From Mycobacterium gordonae (GTDB lineage Bacteria; Actinomycetota; Actinomycetes; Mycobacteriales; Mycobacteriaceae): a DNA stretch of 48,837 nucleotides. Made by a program: the position numbers and the translations under genes. A model generated the notes under the pieces. It was given only the letters and a program-made list of their open reading frames with translations. It did not search any database and had not been told where the DNA came from. This document shows positions 11,049 to 20,918 of the stretch, in pieces (the first letter of the stretch is position 1; each line of letters begins with the position of its first letter). The stretch lies in contig NZ_LQOY01000007.1 in NCBI RefSeq assembly GCF_002101675.1, forward strand, positions 1-48,837, written 5' to 3'.

Positions 11049-11915
11049 GTGACCGGTCCATTTATCGGCAGCGAAGCGTTAGCGAACGGAGTACTGACTC
11101 CCTATCAGCTGCGTAGCCGCTACGAAGCGATTCATCACGACGTCTACATTCCGATGAAGACGAACCTGACCGCAACAGAGCGCGCCTATGCGGCCTGGCT
11201 CTGGTCGAAACGGCGCGGAGTCGTCGCAGGACACTCCGCGTCCGCACTGCACCGCGCGCAATGGGTCGACGCTCGAGCGCCCGCTGAACTCATATACCAA
11301 CACCGCCGCCCGCCCTCGGGCATCATCACGTGGTCAGACCGGCCAGCTGCGGACGAAACGCAGATTGTCGCGGGCGTTCCAGTAACCACACCCGCGCGCA
11401 CAGCGTTTGATCTGGCGACTCGCTATCCGATCGGCAGAGCGGTCGCAGCGATCGACGCCCTCGCGCGTGCCACGAAACTCCAACGGGCCGACGTCAACGC
11501 CCTGTTCGCACGGCACAAAGGGCACCGCAACATCCGGCAAGCCCGCAAAGCCCTATCACTCGTCGACGCCGGGGCACAATCACCGAAGGAAACCTGGCTA
11601 CGACTGCTCATCATCGAGGCCGGCTACCCTCGACCTCAGACCCAGATCCCGATTCATGGCTTGTACGGCGAGCTGGTCGGAATTGCGGATATAGGTTGGG
11701 AGGACATGAGACTCGCGCTCGAATATGAGGGCGCGCATCACCGGACACCAGACCAGTTCGCGAAAGACATCGCCCGCTACGAAACGATGACCAATGACCT
11801 ACATTGGATCGTCATCAGGGTCACCAGCCGGGACACACCCGGCGGCATCCTCGGCCGACTCGCGACCGCCTGGACGCAAAGAGCCCCTACCCCAGAACCG
11901 GCGCGCTCGGCGTGA
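11049..11915 (+). CDS. AbiEi-like/DUF559 (Vsr-like nuclease fold) protein, copy 1
   Basis: Protein of 288 aa in the position of Rv3517. The N-terminal half reads like an AbiEi-type winged-helix region (FIGSEALANGVLT..QLRSRY) followed by the VPVTTPARTAFDL motif. The C-terminal part matches DUF559: D214-IGWEDMRLAL-E225-Y-E227-G-x-H-H, resembling a PD-(D/E)xK nuclease core of the Vsr type. Starts with GTG at 11049. Its 3' end overlaps the 3' end of cyp142 by 29 bp, tail to tail. Two paralogues lie at 36745 and 39309. Function is unknown: it could be a toxin-antitoxin-related protein, a stand-alone nuclease or a domesticated selfish gene. Family call is fair; activity is inference. Confidence 0.8.
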   Translation: MTGPFIGSEALANGVLTPYQLRSRYEAIHHDVYIPMKTNLTATERAYAAWLWSKRRGVVAGHSASALHRAQWVDARAPAELIYQHRRPPSGIITWSDRPAADETQIVAGVPVTTPARTAFDLATRYPIGRAVAAIDALARATKLQRADVNALFARHKGHRNIRQARKALSLVDAGAQSPKETWLRLLIIEAGYPRPQTQIPIHGLYGELVGIADIGWEDMRLALEYEGAHHRTPDQFAKDIARYETMTNDLHWIVIRVTSRDTPGGILGRLATAWTQRAPTPEPARSA

Positions 11916-13107
11916 ACACCACCGGCATCGACTCCAGGCCGGACACGAAGTTCGCCGGCCGAAGCGGCAACGCCGACTCGTCGGCCAACCGCAGATCAGG
12001 CAACCGCTGCAACACCCGCGCCGTCATCAACGACAACTCCAGACGAGCCAGCTGGTTACCCATGCAGAAGTGGGTGCCGAAGCCGAAAGCCAAGTGACTG
12101 TTCGGGTTTCGCCGAATGTCGAAGTTCTCCGGCTGGTCGAAGACCGACTCGTCGAAGTTCGCCGCCTCGAACAGCAGCATGATCTTCTCACCCGCACTCA
12201 AGGCCGTGCCGTGGAACTCGGTGTCCGCGGTCAAAGTCCGGCACATGTTCTTGACCGGCGATGTCCAGCGCAGCATCTCTTCGATGGCACCGGGCAACAA
12301 CGAAGGGTCGCCCACCATATCGGAGAACTGGTCCTGATGCCGCAGCAGCTGCTCGGTGCCCCCGCTCAACGTGTGCCGGGTGGTCTCGTCACCGCCGATC
12401 AAGATCAGCAGCGTCTCCATGACGATCTCTTCATCCGACATCCGCTGACCCTCGACCTCGGCGTTGATCAGGATCGAATACAGGTCGTCGGTCGGCTCGG
12501 CACGACGCTTGCCGATCAGGTCCATGGTGAACGCCGTGTATCCGGCGAACGCCTCCATCACCGTCTGGAACTCCACCGAGGTCGGGTCGATGTGCGACGA
12601 CAGCCCGCACACCAGGTCGTCCGACCACTTCAGCAACATCCCCCGCTCGGACGGCAGCACGCCCAGCATGTCGCCGATCACCGCCATGGGCAGCGGCGCG
12701 GCGATGTCGCGGACGAAGTCGCACTCCCCTCGTTCACAGACCGCGTCGATCAGGGTGTCGCACAGCTCCCCGATCGAGGCCTCCTTGTCCTTCACCCGCT
12801 TGCGCGTGAAGCCGGCGTTGACCAACTTGCGCCGCACCAGATGTGCGGGATCGTCCATGTCGATCATGTACGGCATACCGGGCTGGTCGGGACGGATGCC
12901 GCCGGTGCTGGAGAACAGTTCCGGATTCCGCTCGGCGTCCAGGATGGCCTGATACGTGGTCGCAGCGGCGAGCCCATTACGGTCCCGGAACACCGGCTGA
13001 TTGGCCCGCATCCAGCGATAGGCCTCCCGCGCCGCCACACCGTCGGCATAGAAATTGCCGTCCGCCAGATCGATGTTCAGGATCGTGTCCGGAATCGTTG
13101 ACGTCAT
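11887..13107 (-). CDS. cyp142: CYP142, cholesterol C26/C27 side-chain monooxygenase
   Basis: Cytochrome P450 of 406 aa. The I-helix oxygen-activation motif GGDETT, the K-helix EEMLR and the haem-binding loop FGFGTHFCMGN with ligand Cys348 are all intact. In mycobacteria CYP142 oxidises the terminal side-chain carbon of cholesterol/cholestenone to the acid and can replace CYP125, with opposite stereochemistry. ATG start at 13107. It is a few residues longer at the N-terminus than I recall for M. tuberculosis CYP142. It is divergent from the Rv3519-like gene with only 45 bp between them, and I see no KstR operator in that gap. Confidence 0.93.
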   Translation of the reverse strand: MTSTIPDTILNIDLADGNFYADGVAAREAYRWMRANQPVFRDRNGLAAATTYQAILDAERNPELFSSTGGIRPDQPGMPYMIDMDDPAHLVRRKLVNAGFTRKRVKDKEASIGELCDTLIDAVCERGECDFVRDIAAPLPMAVIGDMLGVLPSERGMLLKWSDDLVCGLSSHIDPTSVEFQTVMEAFAGYTAFTMDLIGKRRAEPTDDLYSILINAEVEGQRMSDEEIVMETLLILIGGDETTRHTLSGGTEQLLRHQDQFSDMVGDPSLLPGAIEEMLRWTSPVKNMCRTLTADTEFHGTALSAGEKIMLLFEAANFDESVFDQPENFDIRRNPNSHLAFGFGTHFCMGNQLARLELSLMTARVLQRLPDLRLADESALPLRPANFVSGLESMPVVFTPSAPVLG

Positions 13108-13152
13108 CTACAGCCTCCAGTTTTCTGCCTCGAGCCCATTACAGTAAGCCCC

Positions 13153-13863
13153 ATGCCTGTCTCGCAACACACCATCGCCGGAACCGTTCTCACCATGCCG
13201 GTGGTCATCCGCAAAGCCGACCAGCATGCCGCGATGTTCTCGGTGGACGCTAAAGCGGCGCAGCGCCTCATCGACTACAGCGGGCTGCAGGTCTTTGAAT
13301 ACCTGCCCGGCCGGGCGATCCTGGCCCAATTGCTGGTCCGCTACATCGACGGCGACCTGGGCAAGTACCACGAATACGGCACCGCGTTCCTGGTCAACAA
13401 GCCCGGCACCCACGCGGCGGGCATCCGCGCGATGGCCCAAGCGGCCAACTTCATCCACCACCTCCCGGTCGACCAGGAGTTCACTCTGGAAGCCGGCCGC
13501 ACCATCTGGGGTTATCCAAAGATCATGGCGGACTTCAACGTCCGGGACGGCCGCAAGTTCGGATTCGACGTCAGCGCCGACGGGCACCTGATCGCCGGCA
13601 TCGAGTTCAGCCCCGGCCTGCCGCACCCGGCTCCGAAACTGCAGCACATCACCACCTACTCGCACCTGGACGGGGTGACCCGGGAAATCGAATCGACCAT
13701 GCAGACGACGGGCGTGCGGACCCGGCTCGGCGGCGCCAAGATCCGCCTCGGCGACCACCCCTACGCCAAGGAACTGGCGACGCTGGGACTGCCCAAGCGG
13801 GCCCTGATGACCCAGTCGGTGGCCAACGTGGAGATGTCTTTCGGCGACGCACGTGCCGTCTGA
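13153..13863 (+). CDS. Acetoacetate-decarboxylase-fold protein (Rv3519-like)
   Basis: Protein of 236 aa in the position of Rv3519. The central segment TIWGYPKIMADF (118-128) resembles the acetoacetate decarboxylase active-site strand. Lys123 stands where the Schiff-base lysine pair is found, but only one lysine is present. The substrate is unknown; its place in the cholesterol cluster suggests a role on a sterol breakdown product (inference). ATG start at 13153. It is divergent from cyp142 and convergent with the LLM oxidoreductase gene, with a KstR-type palindrome in the convergent gap. Confidence 0.8.
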   Translation: MPVSQHTIAGTVLTMPVVIRKADQHAAMFSVDAKAAQRLIDYSGLQVFEYLPGRAILAQLLVRYIDGDLGKYHEYGTAFLVNKPGTHAAGIRAMAQAANFIHHLPVDQEFTLEAGRTIWGYPKIMADFNVRDGRKFGFDVSADGHLIAGIEFSPGLPHPAPKLQHITTYSHLDGVTREIESTMQTTGVRTRLGGAKIRLGDHPYAKELATLGLPKRALMTQSVANVEMSFGDARAV

Positions 13864-13885
13864 GCCTGTCCCCATCCGGTCAATC

Positions 13886-13899
13886 TAGAACGTGTTCTA
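13886..13899. promoter_or_regulatory. Perfect KstR-type palindrome in a convergent 3' gap
   Basis: tagaacgtgttcta is a full palindrome fitting TNNAACNNGTTNNA. It lies 22 nt after the stop of the Rv3519-like gene and 21 nt beyond the 3' end of the opposing LLM gene, so neither neighbour has its start here. Confidence 0.8.
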
Positions 13900-13920
13900 A
13901 CGCCCTCGCAAGCCGCTGCC

Positions 13921-14952
13921 TCAGGTCAGCCCCGCGAGGTCACGTACCTGCTCAACGGTGCGGGCGCCCACCACCATCATGGTGACGCCGGACGCCTCCC
14001 AGGCCACGATTTGCTTACGCACGTAGTCCAGGTCGCCGACGATCATCGCGTCGTCGACGAGTTCGTCCGGGATTACTTTGGCCGCCTCGTCCTTGCGGCC
14101 CGACCGGAACAGCTTGGTCACCTCGTCGACCACCTCGGAGTAGCCCATCCGGCGGTAGACGTCGGCGTGGAAGTTGGTGTCCTCGGCGCCCATGCCGCCC
14201 ATGTAAAGCGCCAAGAACGGCTTCACCGCCTCGAAAGTCCCAGCACGGTCCTCGGTCACCACCACCTGCGCCGTCGCGCAGACTTCGAAGTCCTCACGGC
14301 TGCGCCGGGCGCCGGGCCGGGCGAATCCCTCGTCCAGCCATTCGTTGTAGGTGTCGGCCATCCGCGGCGAATAGAAGATGGGCAGCCACCCGTCACAGAT
14401 CTCGGCGGCCAGCGCCACGTTCTTCGGCCCCTCGGCCCCCAGCATGATTGGGATGTCGGCACGCAGCGGATGCGTGATCGGCTTCAGAGCCTTGCCCAAA
14501 CCCGTTGTGCCCTCACCGTTCAACGGCAACGGATAGTGCGGCCCGTCGCTGGTCACCGGTTTCTCGCGGGCCCACACCTGGCGCACGATGTCGACGTATT
14601 CGCGGGTGCGGGCCAGCGGCTTAGGGAAGCGCTGCCCGTACCAGCCCTCGACGACCTGCGGGCCCGACACGCCCAGCCCCAGGATGTGCCGCCCGCCGGA
14701 CAGATGGTCCAGCGTCAGAGCGGCCATCGCGCAGGCGGTCGGAGTGCGCGCGGACAACTGCACCACCGACGTGCCCAGTCGCACGCGTTGGGTCTCCCGG
14801 CCCCACCAGGCCAGCGGCGTGTAGGCATCCGAACCCCACGCCTCGGCGGTGAATACGGCGTCGAAGCCGGCTTCCTCGGCGGCGGCGACGAGTTCCGCGT
14901 GGTTCTCCGGCGGCTGCGCGCCCCAATACCCGAGTTGCAGTCCAAGCTTCAT
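13921..14952 (-). CDS. F420-dependent LLM-class oxidoreductase (Rv3520c-like)
   Basis: Luciferase-like (LLM) TIM-barrel protein of 343 aa: MKLGLQLGYWGAQPP N-terminus, GFDAVFTAEAWGSDAYTPL, and the HLSGGRHILGLGVSG segment typical of F420-using members. Predicted to transfer hydride to or from coenzyme F420; the substrate is unknown. Divergent from the Rv3521-like gene across a 69-bp gap that holds a KstR operator 46 nt from this ATG, placing it in the KstR regulon. A second LLM protein is encoded at 18287, beyond the ltp genes. Confidence 0.88.
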   Translation of the reverse strand: MKLGLQLGYWGAQPPENHAELVAAAEEAGFDAVFTAEAWGSDAYTPLAWWGRETQRVRLGTSVVQLSARTPTACAMAALTLDHLSGGRHILGLGVSGPQVVEGWYGQRFPKPLARTREYVDIVRQVWAREKPVTSDGPHYPLPLNGEGTTGLGKALKPITHPLRADIPIMLGAEGPKNVALAAEICDGWLPIFYSPRMADTYNEWLDEGFARPGARRSREDFEVCATAQVVVTEDRAGTFEAVKPFLALYMGGMGAEDTNFHADVYRRMGYSEVVDEVTKLFRSGRKDEAAKVIPDELVDDAMIVGDLDYVRKQIVAWEASGVTMMVVGARTVEQVRDLAGLT

Positions 14953-14998
14953 AACGCGCCTTCCTAAGACCTTCCAATGGCCTAGTTGAAACCATTCT

Positions 14999-15012
14999 TA
15001 GAACCTGTTCTA
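14999..15012. promoter_or_regulatory. KstR operator between the LLM gene and the DUF35 gene
   Basis: tagaacctgttcta fits TNNAACNNGTTNNA. It is 46 nt from the leftward start (14952) and 9 nt from the rightward GTG (15022). Confidence 0.85.
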
Positions 15013-15021
15013 CTCGAAGGC

Positions 15022-16020
15022 GTGACAGCCAGTTCAAGCGGCCCGGCCCTGATCGATCACCCTGAGCCGCCCCTCTCTGCACCGTTGACGTTGGCCTTCG
15101 ACTACACCCGTTCGGTGGGTCCCACGCTGAGCAAGTTTTTCACCGCCCTGCGTGAGCGCCGCGTTCTGGGAGTGCGCGGTTCCGATGGCCGGGTACATGT
15201 TCCGCCGCCGGAATACGACCCGGTTACCTACGAACCGTTGGGCGAGATGGTACCGGTGGAAAGCGCCGGCACGGTCGTGTCCTGGACGTGGCAGCCGGCG
15301 CCGATCGGTGGGGAACCGCTGGACCGGCCGTTCGCGTGGGCGCTGATCAAGCTCGACGGCGCCGACACCCCACTGATTCACGCCGTGGACGTTGGAGCCG
15401 CCGGTCCTTCGGGCATCAAGACCGGCGACCGGGTGCACGTGCACTGGGCCGACGACACCGTCGGCGCCATCACCGACATCGCCTACTTCGCACTTGGCGA
15501 CGAGGTTGAAGACGTTCCGGAGCCGCAAGCCGGCCTGGACCCGGTCACGATGATCGTCACCCCTGTCTCGCTGACCATCCAGCACACCGCGTCTCACGAG
15601 GAGAGCGCCTACCTGCGGGCGATCGCCGAAGGAAAGCTGTTGGGCGCCAGGACAGGTGAAACCGGGAAGGTTTACTTCCCGCCTCATGGCGCCGATCCGG
15701 CGACCGGCCTGCCGACCACCGAATTCGTCGAACTGCCGGACAAGGGCACGGTGACGACGTTCGCGATCATCAACATCCCGTTCCAGGGTCAGCGCATCAA
15801 GCCACCGTATGTGGCGGCGTACGTCCTGCTCGACGGCGCCGACATTCCGTTCCTGCACCTGGTCGCCGACGTCGACGCGCACGAGGTGCGCATGGGCATG
15901 CGCGTCGAAGCGGTGTGGAAACCCCGCGAGGAGTGGGGATTCGGGATCGACAACATCGAATTCTTCCGGCCTACCGGCGAACCGGACGCCGAATACGACA
16001 CCTACAAACACCACCTGTAA
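15022..16020 (+). CDS. Tandem DUF35/OB-fold protein (Rv3521-like)
   Basis: Protein of 332 aa with two similar halves, each reading like a DUF35 OB-fold unit: FFTALRERRVLGVRGSDGRVHVPPPEYDP (about 42-70) and YLRAIAEGKLLGARTGETGKVYFPPHG (about 192-218), each followed by a beta-rich segment with KLDGADTPLIH or LLDGADIPFLH. DUF35 proteins normally carry a Cys4 zinc ribbon; I see no cysteine here at all. DUF35 proteins partner thiolase-like aldolases (as ChsH2 does with Ltp2), and ltp4 and ltp3 follow directly, so it probably completes or bridges those enzymes (inference). GTG 15022 gives the family N-terminus VTASSSGPALIDHP. An ATG at 14986 would lie upstream of the operator. Confidence 0.85.
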   Translation: MTASSSGPALIDHPEPPLSAPLTLAFDYTRSVGPTLSKFFTALRERRVLGVRGSDGRVHVPPPEYDPVTYEPLGEMVPVESAGTVVSWTWQPAPIGGEPLDRPFAWALIKLDGADTPLIHAVDVGAAGPSGIKTGDRVHVHWADDTVGAITDIAYFALGDEVEDVPEPQAGLDPVTMIVTPVSLTIQHTASHEESAYLRAIAEGKLLGARTGETGKVYFPPHGADPATGLPTTEFVELPDKGTVTTFAIINIPFQGQRIKPPYVAAYVLLDGADIPFLHLVADVDAHEVRMGMRVEAVWKPREEWGFGIDNIEFFRPTGEPDAEYDTYKHHL

Positions 16021-16035
16021 AGGGCCGAGCTACAC

Positions 16036-17096
16036 ATGAGTGATCGCAATGTCGCGGTGGTCGGCTTCGCCCACGCGCCGCACGTTCGCCGTACCGACGG
16101 CACCACCAATGGCGTCGAAATGCTGATGCCGTGCTTCGCGCAGCTCTACCAGGACCTGGGTATCAACAAGTCCGACATCGGATTCTGGTGCTCAGGGTCA
16201 TCGGATTACCTTGCTGGAAGGGCCTTTTCGTTCATTTCGGCGATCGACTCGATCGGCGCCGTGCCGCCGATCAACGAGTCCCACGTCGAGATGGACGCCG
16301 CCTGGGCGCTGTACGAGGCCTACATCAAAATCCTCACCGGTGAGGTCGAGACGGCGCTGGTGTACGGCTTCGGAAAGTCCTCGGCGGGCATTCTGCGCCA
16401 GATCCTGACCCGGCAGACCGACCCTTACACGGTTGCGCCGCTGTGGCCGGACTCGGTGTCGATGGCGGGCTTGCAGGCACGGGTCGGCCTGGACGCGGGC
16501 AAGTGGACGCCCGAGCAGATGGCTCAGGTCGCGCTTGACTCGTTCGCCCAGTCCGAGCGCAATGATTCCGAGAAGCCGGCCAAGAGCATTGACGAACTGC
16601 TGGCCCGCCCGTTCTTCAACGACCCACTGCGCCGGCACGACATCGCGCCGATCACCGACGGTGCGGCCGCCATCGTGCTCGCCGCCGACGGCAAAGCCCG
16701 TGAGCTACGGGAAAACCCGGCCTGGATAACGGGAATCGAGCACCGCATCGAAACCCCGGTGCTGGGCGCCCGCGACCTCACCGCCTCGCCGTCCACCGCG
16801 GTGTCAGCCCAAGCGGCCACCAAAGGTGACACCGGTATCGACGTCGCGGAAATCCACGCGCCGTTCACCCACCAGCACCTGATCCTGGCCGAGGCCATCG
16901 GATTGACCGACAAGACCAAGGTCAATCCGTCCGGCGGCGCACTGGCGGCCAACCCGATGTTCGTCGCCGGGCTGGAACGCATCGGTCTGGCGGCACAACA
17001 CATCTGGAACGGATCGGCACAGCGGGTGCTCGCGCACGCCACCAGCGGGCCTGCGCTGCAACAGAATCTGGTCGCGGTCATGGAAGGACAGAACTG

Positions 17097-17097
<1 letters not shown>
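16036..17097 (+). CDS. ltp4: Ltp4, thiolase-like sterol side-chain aldolase
   Basis: SCP2-thiolase-superfamily protein of 353 aa in the position of Rv3522. The thiolase nucleophile region reads NESHVEMDAAWALYEAYI with no cysteine. The C-terminal NPSGGALAANPMFVAGLERI loop keeps the family shape. Loss of the nucleophilic Cys argues for aldol cleavage rather than thiolysis. In Rhodococcus, Ltp3 and Ltp4 are implicated in aldol cleavage of C24-branched sterol side chains. It starts 15 nt after the DUF35 gene and its stop overlaps the ltp3 ATG by 1 nt, so they are one operon. Confidence 0.9.
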
Positions 17098-18286
<1,189 letters not shown>

Positions 18287-18290
<4 letters not shown>

Positions 18291-19168
18291 AGTACACGCT
18301 CAGCATTGCGTTCAGCCCGATCGACCAGCTGATCGAGCTGGCCAAGACCGCAGAGGAAGTCGGGTTCGACTCCATCGCGCTACCGGATTCGATTTTCTAC
18401 TTCGAGAAGCAGTCCGTCGACTATCCCTACACCGCCGACGGAAAGCGGATGTTCGACGAGAACGCCCCCTGGGTCGATCCGTTGATCTTGGCGGGCACGA
18501 TGGGTGCGGTCACCTCGAAGCTGCGGTTCTACACCAACGTCCTGAAGCTGGGTTCGCGCAACCCGCTGCTGCTGGCCCGACAGGTCGGCTCGGTGGCCAA
18601 CCTGACCAATAACCGCTTCGGCTTCGGCGTCGGAATCGGCTGGGCGCCCGAGGAATTCGAGTGGTGCGGGGTTCCGTATGCCCGTCGCGGCAAGCGAGTC
18701 GACGAGATGATCGAAGTGATCAAGCTGGTGCTGGCCGGTGGGATGGTCGAGTTCCACGGCGAGTTCTACGATTTCGACCGGTTGCAGATGAGTCCCGCCC
18801 CCAGCGAGCCGGTGCCCTTCTACGTCGGCGGCCACACCGACGTCGCTCTCAAGCGAGCCGCCCGGGTCAGTGACGGCTGGACCAGCGCGATGATGACCCA
18901 CGCCGAACTGGACGAGACCATCCGCAAGCTCAAGACGCTCCTTGCCGAAAACGGTCGCACGGACGACCCGTTCGAATATCAGGCCGTCTGCATGGACAAA
19001 TTCGGTGTCGACGGGCATCGAGAGCTGGCCGAGATCGGGGTGACCGACTACATCACCATCCCGTGGGTGTTCGACGGGCTGGCCTTCGACGCGCCGCTGG
19101 ACAAGAAGCAGGACTCGATGAAGCGCTTCGCCGACACTTACATTCATTCGGGCTGGCAGGACAAGTGA
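18287..19168 (+). CDS. Second F420-type LLM-class oxidoreductase
   Basis: LLM-class protein of 293 aa: MKYTLSIAFSPIDQLIELAKTAEEVGFDS N-terminal barrel strand and helix, the NRFGFGVGIGWAPEEFEWCGVPYARRG signature, and VPFYVGGHTDVALKRAAR near residues 175-192. Predicted F420-dependent oxidoreductase of unknown substrate. The ATG at 18287 is set by the 4-nt ATGA overlap with ltp3. Its stop overlaps the next GTG (GTGA). I do not recall it at this place in M. tuberculosis, where ltp3 is followed by Rv3524. Confidence 0.85.
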
Positions 19169-19569
19169 CCAACCCGGCGCACGAGGCGGGCCGGCGCTCC
19201 CGCGAGGCGGTGGCCGCCCGCGACAAGGACGCCTGGCTGGCCGTCTTCGCCGACGACGCGATCGTCGAAGATCCCATCGGCCCCTCGCCTTTCGACCCGG
19301 AAGGCAAGGGTCACCGCGGGCGTGATGCCATATCGGCGTTCTGGGACAAGGCGATTGCGCCGACCACCAGCATTGAGTTCTTCTTCCGCGACACCTACCA
19401 GTGCGGCAACGAGGAAGCCAACGTCGGGCACATTCTGATCACCACCGGCGACTTCCAGACCACCGCCGAAGGCGTCTTCACCTATAAGGCCGACGACGAC
19501 GGGCGGATGGTGGCCCTGCGCGCGTACTGGGAGCTCGAGAAAGCGGCCGCGAGCACCAAGAAAAAGTAG
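19165..19569 (+). CDS. NTF2/SnoaL-like protein
   Basis: Protein of 134 aa: SREAVAARDKDAWLAVFADDAIVEDPIGPSPFDPEGKGHRGRDAISAFWDKAI is the classic NTF2/SnoaL N-terminal helix-strand pattern. A later strand ends in YWELEKAAAS. Members are small cone-shaped isomerases, hydratases or binding proteins, and ketosteroid isomerases share this fold, so a sterol ligand is plausible but unproved. GTG start at 19165 overlaps the stop of the LLM gene by 3 nt, implying translational coupling in the DUF35-ltp4-ltp3-LLM operon. Confidence 0.82.
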   Translation: MTNPAHEAGRRSREAVAARDKDAWLAVFADDAIVEDPIGPSPFDPEGKGHRGRDAISAFWDKAIAPTTSIEFFFRDTYQCGNEEANVGHILITTGDFQTTAEGVFTYKADDDGRMVALRAYWELEKAAASTKKK

Positions 19570-19605
19570 CCCGGCCCGGGCCTGGTCGCGCTTACACTCT
19601 CACGC

Positions 19606-19977
19606 GTGGCTACTGAGTTGCGTTATGACCGCTGGTTCCTGCCGCTATCGGTTCCGCTTGGACTGGGGCCGAAGCACAGCGTGGTTCGGGTCCAGGACGG
19701 AACTTTGTCCGTCAAGTTCGGCTGGGGTTTCGACGCCGCGATTCCGGTCTCGTCGATCACCGACGCGAAACCGAGCAGCGAGCGGGTCTTGTCCTGGGGC
19801 GCCCACGGATTCCGTGGGCGCTGGCTGGTCAACGGCTCCTCCAAGGGGATCGTCGAGATGACGATCAACCCACCGGCCCGGGCACGCGTCATGGGTATGC
19901 CTACCAAGCTGAAGCAGTTGTATGTCAGCGTGACCGATCCCGATGCGCTGATCAAAGCCGTCACGGTGAAGGCCTGA
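19606..19977 (+). CDS. Conserved hypothetical protein
   Basis: Protein of 123 aa, GTG start at 19606. Not assigned to a family I can name. It is rich in beta-type sequence: YDRWFLPLSVPLGLGPKHSVVRVQDGTLSVKFG, then GAHGFRGRWLVNGSSKGIVEMTINPPAR. No signal peptide or membrane helix, and no cysteine. The pattern is somewhat reminiscent of a bacterial PH-like domain (weak). It stands 36 nt after the NTF2-like gene and 7 nt before the NHL gene, so it may be part of the same operon. Confidence 0.75.
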   Translation: MATELRYDRWFLPLSVPLGLGPKHSVVRVQDGTLSVKFGWGFDAAIPVSSITDAKPSSERVLSWGAHGFRGRWLVNGSSKGIVEMTINPPARARVMGMPTKLKQLYVSVTDPDALIKAVTVKA

Positions 19978-19984
19978 GGGACTC

Positions 19985-20911
19985 GTGGCGGAGGACGAGC
20001 CCGCAAGCGCCGCGCCGCACAAACGGCGCTCGGTCGCCATTGCCGTCGGCGCCGTGGCCGTCCTCGCCGTCGCGGGACTCGCCGGATACCTGTTCTTCAA
20101 GCGTGCACCCGCAAGTCACGGCACACAGAGTCAGACTGCCGCGCCGGCCACCGCAACCGGGCCTAAGCAGGCGGTGCTCCCGTTCGACGTGGGGGACCCG
20201 GACGGCGTCGCGGTGGATCGGGCGGGCAATGTCTACGTCGCGGACTCCACCCGTAACCAGGTAGTGAAGCTGGCGCCCGGGGCAGTGAATCAGACCGTGT
20301 TGCCGTTTCCGGGACTCAACCGTCCAGCCGGCATCGCGGTCGACGACAAGGGCGGCATCTATGTCGTCGACGCGACCAACAACCGGGTTCTGACCCTGCC
20401 GGCGGGTGCCGACAACCTGGTTGAGCTGCCGTTCCCGGGCCTCAATACCCCACACGGCGTCGCCGTGGACCGCAATGGCGACGTCTATATCGTCGACTCC
20501 GGCAACAGCCGGGTACTCGAGTTGGCCGTCGGCTCGGACAGCCCTACCGAGCTGCCATTCACCGGCCTGAAGCACCCGCTGGGCACCGCCGTGGACCAGG
20601 CCGGCGCGGTCTACGTCGCTGACAGCGACAACAATCGGATCGTCAAGCTCGCTCCGGGGGCAGCTACACCCCTCGACCTGCCGCTGGCCGGCTTGAACTT
20701 TCCCCACGGGGTCGCGGTGGACCGCCGCGGCGACCTCTTCGTCACCGATCTGAACAACAATCGGGTGCTCGAGCTGGCGGCCGGCTCACCGGCACCAGCA
20801 ACACTGCCCTTCACCGATCTGAACTTCCCCTACGGCGTTGCCGTCGACGATCACGGCAACGTATACGTCGCCGACTTCCACAACCGGATCGTGAAATTGA
20901 CGACGGGCTGA
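19985..20911 (+). CDS. Membrane-anchored NHL beta-propeller (PknD-sensor-like, Rv3524-like position)
   Basis: Protein of 308 aa. A short basic N-terminus (PHKRRS) precedes one membrane helix, about 16-36. A linker is followed by six NHL-type blades, each with a GVAVDRxGxVYVADSxNNRVLxL core (from about 72 to 306). It looks like the extracellular sensor propeller of the Ser/Thr kinase PknD, but no kinase domain is present. With a single N-in helix the propeller would face outside. Ligand unknown. GTG start at 19985, 7 nt after the preceding stop. Placement corresponds to Rv3524, though I am not certain of orthology. Confidence 0.82.
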   Translation: MAEDEPASAAPHKRRSVAIAVGAVAVLAVAGLAGYLFFKRAPASHGTQSQTAAPATATGPKQAVLPFDVGDPDGVAVDRAGNVYVADSTRNQVVKLAPGAVNQTVLPFPGLNRPAGIAVDDKGGIYVVDATNNRVLTLPAGADNLVELPFPGLNTPHGVAVDRNGDVYIVDSGNSRVLELAVGSDSPTELPFTGLKHPLGTAVDQAGAVYVADSDNNRIVKLAPGAATPLDLPLAGLNFPHGVAVDRRGDLFVTDLNNNRVLELAAGSPAPATLPFTDLNFPYGVAVDDHGNVYVADFHNRIVKLTTG

Positions 20912-20918
20912 TCGGCAG

